Assembly (NCBI GenBank): GCA_021234155.1
Contig: JAJEKV010000028.1
Span: 2,626,567-2,690,566, forward strand
Length of the DNA stretch: 64,000 nucleotides
Reading direction: 5' to 3'
From: Isoetes taiwanensis
Taxonomy: Eukaryota > Streptophyta > Lycopodiopsida > Isoetales > Isoetaceae
Part shown: piece after piece, positions 56,690 through 64,000 of the stretch
How the letters are laid out: each line of letters starts with the position of its first letter
How positions within the stretch are numbered: the stretch's first letter is position 1
Translations under genes and position numbers: made by a program
The notes under the pieces: model-generated
The model's input: only the letters and a program-made list of their open reading frames with translations
What the model was told of the DNA's origin: nothing
The model's database searches: none

Positions 56690-57331
56690 TCATCCTTGGG
56701 TGAAAAGAACCAGGGTACATCTTGGACAGGTGCTCTTTTGCCGAGCCAGCTAGATGCAAAGACCTACACCTACTTGATAAGGAAGCTTATGATGGAGGGA
56801 TATGAGGTCGTTGACTTCTTTTTAGATGGAGCTTTTAGTTGGGCCGCACGATGCAAGCTACTGAGTCTTTTCTTTTGAGAAGGAACATAAGATGCAGACC
56901 AAGCTACCACTATTTTTTGAGCAGTTTGAGATCATGTTGCACGAGGAGAAAAACAGGAGAACGTATAAGATTGCACAACAACAGAATAAGAAAGCCGACA
57001 ACTCAAAGGATGTCATAGAGGATCTGTAGCCACGACCTCATCCCTACTCCGTGGAAGAATTGGGAAACTTGCAGTCTGCTCTATAGGAAAGTAGAGTCAC
57101 TCTTCTGGAGCAATTCAAGGGCATTTCAGAAGTGGTTGGACTTGGGCTGAAAGAGCTTGAGGCTTTTGGGAAAATGAAGGAGAAGATCAATGCTCTTTGA
57201 CGACATAGATGTAGTCTCCACGCAGGATGTGGTTGATGCTAGCACAAAATTCTAACAACTCCTTGAAGAGGATCCCACAGTTCCAATTGTCGACCATGCA
57301 AAACTGAAGAAAGATTTATAGGATGGACAAG
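56690..57331 (+). pseudogene. gene X, copy B, best-preserved part
   Basis: An open block at 56,690-56,878 reads GTSWTGALLPSQLDAKTYTY then EGYEVVDFFLDGAFSWAARC. After a shift, LFFEQFEIMLHEEKNRRTYK, then TLLEQFKGISEVVGLGLKEL. The segment VVDFFLDGAFSWAA loosely recalls the F-x-G-x-G motif I of DNA methyltransferases, but the glycine pattern is not met and no catalytic D/N-P-P-Y/W is seen, so no function is assigned. It is interrupted at 57,331 by a 2-kb insertion. Confidence 0.4.
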
Positions 57332-57390
57332 ATAAGATAAGATAAGATAAGATAAGATAAGATAAGATAAGATAAGATAAGATAAGATAA
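57331..57390. repeat. (GATAA)12 microsatellite
   Basis: Twelve uninterrupted GATAA units, then GTTAA. It sits exactly at the left boundary of the 2.0-kb insertion and is most simply the element's tail. Confidence 0.95.
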
Positions 57391-59330
57391 GTTAAGTTTT
57401 TTATCGTCCACGAGAACCCTATCGGGTTATGGGACCAGAACAAAGAAAGAGAGCATGAGCCCCCCAACAGAACAAAAAGGCCTAAGCCTAAACAAAGTAC
57501 AGCATGGAGACGAAGCCCCGTAACAAAACATGAAAGAAATAACAAAAAGAGCTAACTAATAAGGCACTATGCATATCCTACCAAGGGTGCTCGGGCCGAT
57601 GGTCATGAATGATAGTTGTGCCCCCTCCGTTAATCGCCCATTTGTTCTCGCATCCGAGAGCCTCTCGGGACTTTACACAACTTCCCCGTCGCCCTAGTTA
57701 ATCAGATAGGGAGATCCTCCTAAACAGAGAATCTAGTATTCTTCAAATGACTGTGGTGTTGGAGCACATATAAACTGGCCCCGAGAGGTGCCGAAGTGTA
57801 CGACTATATGACGCAGGTTTTCCAGACGGCCTTTGGCCCCCAACTCACCTAAGCTATGGCAATACTAGCCGGGCAAATGCATGATATCGAAAAAATTTGT
57901 AACTTGTTCTCAAAGATCCGAAAGTAAGAGTCCGTTTTATAGCCCCACTATGTGAGATTAAGGCCATCGCCTGCTCTGATCGGCCATCGCTGATGGGACC
58001 CGCCCCATGCTTGTGAAAAACTGCGGTTCCAGGCCCGAACCCGAGTTACTGTACATCAGCCATTATGGTATCCTTGCATTAGGCCGGAGCCGGGCCGAAG
58101 TCCCCGCATCCGGTGGCTCATGTCCCGACCTAGACGGGCCTCGGTGGCATTCTCGCCCCGTTGCTCCTAGATCACCGTATACCGCTATCTCAGCATCGCG
58201 GCCCCGAGAGGGTGGTGGCTCAGTAGGAATTCTGGCAGGTCTTGGAAGAAAGCCGAATCGATATTTGAAGGAATTGGCGAGCTTCTATCATAACAAAGAG
58301 GGGCAAACATTGTCCGCTTCCATGGCGTGAGATAGTGTATCATGATTTGTTGCCGAGAGACTTGGGCAAAGTTTATCTCTGATTTCAAAGAACCGCTGAG
58401 AAGATCCCCACCGGTGTGCTAGAATTTTTACATCGAGCCCGGCCCGTCATGGCGTAAAACCTTCCAAGCGAAGCATGCCACTAGAGCCGGTGCTGCCAGA
58501 TATTGAGCTATGAAAAACTCGGAAAAAACTCGGGAATCGTATTTTGGGATATCGAGGAAGACCAAAGCTATGGCGAGGTTTGTGGAACAAAGTCAAGCAC
58601 AAGTTGTGAAAATAAAAGTCGCTATGCCGGGTTAACGGAAAATGAAAGCTTTGTTTCCTTCTTTTTGGGACACAAAATTGTCTAAAAGAATCAAAAGCAA
58701 TCAAAACCCCGATATGACGAAAATATGTGCTAGTCTTGCCGATGATGTCTTTGAATCCTTGTGCGTAAAGGGGATCTTGGGCGGTTATGGGCCAAATCCC
58801 GCAGAAGTCGCGGGTGAAGCAATCTACATGGCAAAATATGGAGACAAATTCGCGGGTCGCATGGGATTGATTACAAGGCAAATATTTACCGGGTTTTGTA
58901 TGTTTGGGGTTTTGATTGCATCTTCGACATGCCGAAATGATTTAATTGATGCCTGATTCTTGATGTTGTTGATGCTGCACTATATGATCTGATCTGACCT
59001 ACATGATCGTGGATAAAAGGCAAGCCGAAGTTATGTCTGTGCTATTATGCTGGACCATGTCTGTGCTATGCTAGACCAAAAGAAAAATCAAAGCTAGGAC
59101 AATTCAATCAAAAGCTAAGAAGAAGATCAAAGAACCCGCGGTGGCATGTATTGATGCGGACTGTTGCAACGGTAACCGATTTTGGATGTGCAAGTACCGA
59201 AGGACCGCGTCTTGAGGCCGTTTAAAGTCGGAGTGAACTCGAAGTTCTCGTGTTGTGTGCTCTCGGTGTGGCTTCCGGGTTAGTCCGGCGCACTCACATG
59301 GATGTGAGCGGGCCTGGGTGCTCAGGCAGG
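57332..59330 (-). mobile_element. 2.0-kb insertion with (GATAA) tail, probable non-LTR retroelement end
   Basis: The copy at 42.16 kb reads straight through GGATGGACAAGGAAGGAGC. Here the same sequence is split, with CAAG kept on both sides (57328-57331 and 59331-59334). The left end is (GATAA)12; on the minus strand it is preceded by TATCGGGTT...GATAAAAAACTTAA, like a LINE 3' end with a pentanucleotide tail (compare 8,285). No reverse transcriptase is found inside, so either it is 5'-truncated or the interior is composite. Confidence 0.5.
58503..58956 (+). CDS. unrecognised ORF fragment inside the 2.0-kb insertion
   Basis: The 104-codon frame ending at 58956 has protein-like composition: ICASLADDVFESLCVKG, PAEVAGEAIYMAKYGDKF and GRMGLITRQIF, then a hydrophobic stretch. 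Upstream frames to 58503 are coding-like but shifted. No family is certain. The layout of the final block, a helix then a K-Y-G...F-x-G-R-x-G-L-I-T motif, faintly recalls nucleocapsid-like sequences of negative-strand RNA viruses that occur as old copies in plant genomes. This is a weak impression that needs a profile search. It is a fragment with no start and could not be functional alone. Confidence 0.25.
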
Positions 59331-59470
59331 CAAGGAAGGAGCACTCTAGAGCATGAAAAGGATAATAGGATCATGAACGAGAACTTCAATAAAAAGAGAG
59401 CGGAATACACTGAAAGATACTAGCGAGGAAGAAGAGACCCGAGGTGATGAGAAGTTGAACATTGCAACAT

Positions 59471-59902
59471 TCTTTATTGACATGTCCTTAACCAAATGGG
59501 TAAAACCATCTAGACGTTTATGAGTAGCCGCTTCTACCCATTTATGCTGGTGTCTCGAGAATGCGCCACCAAGATCTATTCGAGCGGTCTCCCATGGGTC
59601 AGTTACAATCTCTCCCACTAGAACTATGCTCGTCCTCGAGCATCACAGTGCCATAGACCACACCATTCCATGGTGTCCAAGACCAAGCCATGATCTACCG
59701 TCCAATGATATATTCCGGGTCATATTTGCCCCCATAGAGACTTAAACCTTGCTCTGATACCAAATCTAATTTTCCTAATTGACATGCCTTTAACCAACTG
59801 GGCAAAACCATCTAGACATTGATGAGTAGGCGCTTGTACCCATTGTGTCTGGGGAACGCGAAACCAAGATCCACACAAGTAGTCTCCCATGGGTCCGTTA
59901 CA
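59471..59902 (-). mobile_element. TRIM, copy B
   Basis: Terminal repeats 59471-59607 and about 59763-59902, a purine tract on the minus strand at 59608-59620, and a primer binding site at 59749-59762 (minus, TGGTATCAGAGCAA). Flanked by AACAT (59466-59470 and 59903-59907), as in copy A. It retains about 50 bp of interior missing from copy A. Confidence 0.8.
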
Positions 59903-60049
59903 AACATGATGAAGAGAAACATAAAGACTATGAGGCAGAAAATGTCTCTTTGAAAATGGTACCAATGGTGGTCTTGTGGTGGAACATAATCTGGAAGTCT
60001 AGCCAAAGGAGGTGCGGGCAGAACTATGAAAATTACTCGTAAAATGGAC

Positions 60050-60140
60050 CTCAAATTGGGTGTCCGTCCAATTTGATTTTCTAACCACGTAATTATTTTA
60101 TAATATTAACCTCAAATTGGGCAGATATACAATTTGAGTG
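60050..60140. other. CAAATTGG hairpin pair, copy B
   Basis: CTCAAATTGG near 60050 with CCAATTTGA near 60067, and CTCAAATTG near 60111 with CAATTTGAG near 60130. Both correspond to the copy A hairpins; one arm has lost its terminal pair. Confidence 0.75.
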
Positions 60141-62567
60141 CCTAGATGTATGAATAACTTTTTGATGTAAAAATGATTATTGCTCTCTATTTTTCTTTTT
60201 ATAAGATTAACTTTTGTTGGTCCTGCCTCGTTCCATGAATTTATTGAGTGCCTAGATGTATTTATTTGAGTGCCTAGATGTATGAATAACTTTTTGATGT
60301 ACGATTATTGCTCTCTATTTTCTTTTATAAGATTAACTTTTGTTGGTCTGCCTCTGTTCCATGAATTTATTGATCTTGTTTTTTGCCCTACAATGTCTTA
60401 ACGGCCCTACTATATTGGACAATCACCTAATTTGAGGTGGCCAAATGCCACATCTTTTCCTCTACTCATTTGCCGCAAAGCCAATTTTCTCAGCTTCATG
60501 CAACATATTTTAGCTTTATCGGAATAGTTTGGGATCAAAATGGACCAATGGAAAGTCCATGATGCCTTGTTTTCGAGCCATTTCATGACCTCAAACAATT
60601 TGCAAGTCATAACTTCAGGGTTGCAGATAACTAGGTTTGTTTAAGTATCCTTTCTGTTTGGTGGATTTGTGAGTACATGGGTCTACTTTATATTTTAAAG
60701 CCTCATGCATAAGCTATGGGCTTTGAGTTTTGAAGTTCTTATATTGAGATTGGAGTTTGAAAGTCTCATGTATGGAGCTATTGAGAGGCCACCATGTTTT
60801 TTTATTTCTCAAGAAACTTCTAGTGAAGGCTACAAGGCCAGTAGATTCGATTCCTCTCAATTTGTTGTTTTTGTTTCTTTCAGTTTGTTTTTTCCTATTT
60901 GTTCCCTAGATTTTCTGGGAAAATGATGGTAGCTCTCCGGTTTATTATAGCGACCAAGCGGTGTGCACCTATTTAAATGGCACAATAGTTTAATCATTAG
61001 TTATAACTTCAGAATTTTGTCGATGATTTGTGTACACCATATCTAGTATTTTCAAGAAATAAAAAGGAACCACCTTAGGTGAAGATTCCCCCTATTTTTC
61101 CAATTTAAGGCTTGGAAAAAATAAATGAAAAAGGCATTATTGTTCACTCCTTATTGTTTTTTTAAGGTCATTAGATCTCAAAGACATTCCTTAGAATATG
61201 TCGGATCCAAAGGTTGGAAAAATATACATCTCAAACCCAATGATTAAAAATGCTCTCTATATGGAAAGTAACACCTATAAAAATATGTTTCAAAAAAAAA
61301 GAATACATGGCGCTTTGGACCAAGTGAACTTAACATAGCGATGCATCTGCAAAAAATCCAGAACATAGCTTTTCAGCAAGTGGAATTTGTGCAAGCGGTG
61401 GAAACAGGCTTCTCCACAAAGCAAGCTGGTTGGATTTGTTGAAGCAAGCAAAGGAATTTGTCAAAGAAGTAGACTGGATTGGTATTGTCCAATCTATCGG
61501 CTTCCACAGATCTATCGCTAATCTAAGCAACCACCAACCTATTGCCTTCCATAGTTGTATCGTGATTATGCAGAGAGCCATTTCTTTCTCCTCAAACAAG
61601 AAGGCCACGTGCAAATTCTATTCTAAATGGGAATCATTAAACACAAGCAAAAATAAAAGGCTAACCTCCCTTTTTTGCTAAACCATTACCATAATCTTAC
61701 TCCTGCGATAATTTAGCAACCTTAATAGCATCTATCTTGTTGATTTGAGTTTTTTTTTGGTCCTATGGAGAAACATTTTTAAAATTTATTCTAAGTTATT
61801 TTTCTAAGATTTTAGGGAGTTTGAGTGCCGGATCAATTTTCGATATTCCAAAAATCGTAGAACTTTTTTGGTCAATATGGGAAATGGGTGTGTGATTGTT
61901 ATTGTTATAGTGCCGTGCACGTTGATCGACCCAATTAAATGGAAAAAATGTGGATGGATGGATTGATTCAAGTCGGTGCGGCATGCGATATTTCTTTAAT
62001 GGATATGTGTGACAAAGTTCGTCCTCCGGCTAAAGCTCGGGTAAATCATTGGCCTTCGTAGAAGCCCATGTCTTCAAATTTTAGTCTTTACATCTTTTTT
62101 AGGCTTTGAATTTGTCTTTCAAGGCCTTAACATCAAGTGAATGAACATTTGATTTGGTGTAAGGAAATTGCATTGTGGCCTTTTGTTTCTCTCACTTAGG
62201 GCCAAAGAGTCACTATATGTCGCTTTTAGGTTTGTTCTTAAACCGGCTTTGGCCAATCTGCGAGAATCTAGATGCTTCTTTCATTGCTTGCGAGCTTTGG
62301 GTCCCTCTACCATGGTCCAATTTGTTGTTTCTTTATCATGCTCCTCTATTTTGCACAATGCTTGAGAAGATGGTTTTTCTAATGAGGTGCTTGTGGCAAA
62401 TGGATTACCATGCCTCATTTTTTGTTCATTGTCATTTTAGACAAAAATCAAAACATTTCTTAATCAAGTACCCTCGATGAACAAAAGATTACATATTCAA
62501 TCTCTTGGCTGCTCATGTTCAAGTAGTCCACGGTATGTATCCATTTCATGTCTTAATTGATTATCCC

Positions 62568-64000
62568 GCCCCAAAATTTACAATATACATGTACAAAATT
62601 AACACCATTGAGTACATTCTCTCAAACCTTATAGTATTTTGCAAACCTTAATATACAAGATTATACAAAAACTTGTACGTGCATACCCCACAAACGAGGA
62701 TCGCTATGTAACGGGTCCAGATCTTAGAATAAAGGGCAAATATGCTCCATCCAGACAAATTCTGTTGCCCGAGTAACCCCCCATGTGAATATGCACCCAA
62801 ACCAAAGGGGGTTTAAGGGGGATTTTAATTTAAATGTGTTAAATGCAATGGTTTGTGTTAATAATGTTAATGGTTTATGTTAACTAATTTTTTTTTTACA
62901 AAATACTTGCTAGGGTCTAATCTAGCAAATACTATACTTCAAGAACTAAACCTAGTTAGAAATTGAGAATTTCCTTAAGGATGGTGTAGGGGTGTAGATA
63001 TAGACATTACCTAATACTCTAATGATGGATGATGTATCATAGCCTCACAAATCTAACAAACAAGAGGTGCTCAAATTATAAAAGCGGAAGCATTGCATAG
63101 AATTAGACATATAATATGATACCAATATACCAATACAAGGGCAATACATAAACATCAAATTGTAGGCCAAAAATAAATGGCGCTATCCGCGAAATATCTT
63201 ACCCTCTCAAAAAAAGAGATGGAATTTTATGATACATCAAAGATGCTAACAAAAGTAACTTTGTTTGGCCTTTTGCTTTTCCTTTTCGATCTCGAAATGA
63301 GTTTTAATGCCTCATTTTTACAACCATCTTTGGGCATAAGAAGATATCATTGCAATCCAAAAGAAACCATCCCCGCATCTTTCATACCGGACTTTCTATA
63401 CATGTTAAAAGCAATGACCCTTGGAAAGAAAGTTTGAACTCTCGGTTGTTTCTCCCTAGAATGGCAAGTAATGTCGATTATCAATTTAAGTTTTCAGTTT
63501 CTAGATGTCTACATATAATTGCGATATTAACTCAATCTCGTGAATTGGCGGCCGATCGCATCCGAGGATTGAAATGCGTTCTTGGATCCACTAAACGGTC
63601 CCCAAGTGTCCCATCTTCTACTTGGTATAACATAAATCACCTATATATAACACTGCCTATCCATTGTTCCCTAAATAATGTTGAAGCGTAATCAATAAAG
63701 AGATTGTCTGACCAAGGTCCCCTATAAATATTATTTTCCTTTTAGTATCAAGCCTATGCCCTATCTATGCATTTGCCACATAATCAATATATTACACACA
63801 AATGCCTATGTTCAAGGCTTATAATGGTTCATTAGCTGCAGTAGAAATGTCATCAAAATGACAGGTCCTGAGTGAATTCAAGTTCCACTAATTCATCTCA
63901 TTAAGTCTTCTGTGAAACCATTAATGGTTCTAAAAAAGTCAATTATACTCATCAATGATGCCAAACGTGTAAGCTACTTATGAACCAACCCCTAGACAAT
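62568..64000. other. no gene recognised
   Basis: Beyond the duplication the sequence is AT-rich to 63.2 kb. Open pieces at 63,177-63,437 and 63,350-63,691 have some coding character (for example LFGLLLFLFDLEMSFNASF) but no recognisable domain, start context or splice structure. Confidence 0.4.

Larger units (their letters stand above)
59331..62567. repeat. segmental duplication, copy B (uninterrupted by E2)
   Basis: Collinear with 42,165-43,590 plus 49,837-51,475. The point where E2 sits in copy A reads ATGATGGTAGCTCTCCGG here (about 60,924-60,941), with a single AGCTC. A local tandem duplication of about 150 bp (GAGTGCCTAGATGTATGAAT repeated, 60,135-60,360) is unique to this copy. It includes the TRIM and hairpins below. 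Confidence 0.88.

Noticed and set aside
57331-57390. CRISPR-like repeat array
   Set aside because: It is an uninterrupted pentanucleotide microsatellite with no spacers.
58447-58881. The 144-codon minus-strand ORF in the 2-kb insertion
   Set aside because: It is mostly the antisense of the more protein-like plus-strand block, and its composition (Phe, His, Ser-rich) is typical of a shadow frame.

Overview
This is nuclear DNA of a land plant. The evidence is a spliced 13-exon gene for a plastid SecY translocon subunit (SCY2 type), an apparent first exon of a plant sterol delta8-delta7 isomerase (HYD1/EBP type), plant L1-type LINEs, LTR retrotransposons primed by initiator tRNA-Met, a TRIM, and pogo and hAT remnants. 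The mix of element types would suit a seed-free plant (fern, lycophyte or bryophyte), but that is inference. No rRNA gene, CRISPR array or prokaryotic operon is present.

Layout. 0-9.4 kb: tandem repeats, a weak coiled-coil gene candidate (minus), a tRNA-derived SINE, a broken pogo/CENP-B transposase, a hAT C-terminal remnant and the 3' half of a LINE with a pentanucleotide tail. 9.4-12.85 kb: a decayed plus-strand L1-type LINE. 12.85-26.5 kb: a minus-strand LTR element (E1) with an initiator-Met primer binding site, a lysine/glutamate-rich ORF, hairpin-forming tandem units and a 2.5-kb LTR. That LTR is split by an 8.1-kb LINE carrying an intact 977-residue endonuclease/reverse transcriptase ORF, an inverted 5' segment, a poly(A) tail and a 13-bp target-site duplication. 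27.1-28.2 kb: another LINE reverse transcriptase relic.

30.7-39.1 kb is the host-gene island: SCY2 on the minus strand and, divergently, a 0.91-kb tandem duplication carrying the HYD1-like first exon, one copy intact and one broken. 41.8-62.6 kb is a mosaic. A segmental duplication (42.2-51.5 and 59.3-62.6 kb) contains fragments of an unrecognised multicopy gene ('X') with a TRIM inside it. One duplicate was later split by a 6.2-kb LTR retrotransposon (E2, 43,591-49,831) that has no pol and carries a 343-codon ORF running into its own 3' LTR; the other duplicate keeps the empty target site. Gene X is followed by CAAATTGG hairpins. A 2.0-kb insertion starting with (GATAA)12 splits the third gene-X region.

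Only SCY2, and possibly HYD1, look like functioning host genes. The rest records nested insertion: E1, then the inverted LINE inside its LTR; gene X, then the TRIM, then duplication, then E2. Many paralogous copies differ by 1-4-nt indels near CG-rich positions, so residual assembly error should be excluded before every frameshift is taken as real.
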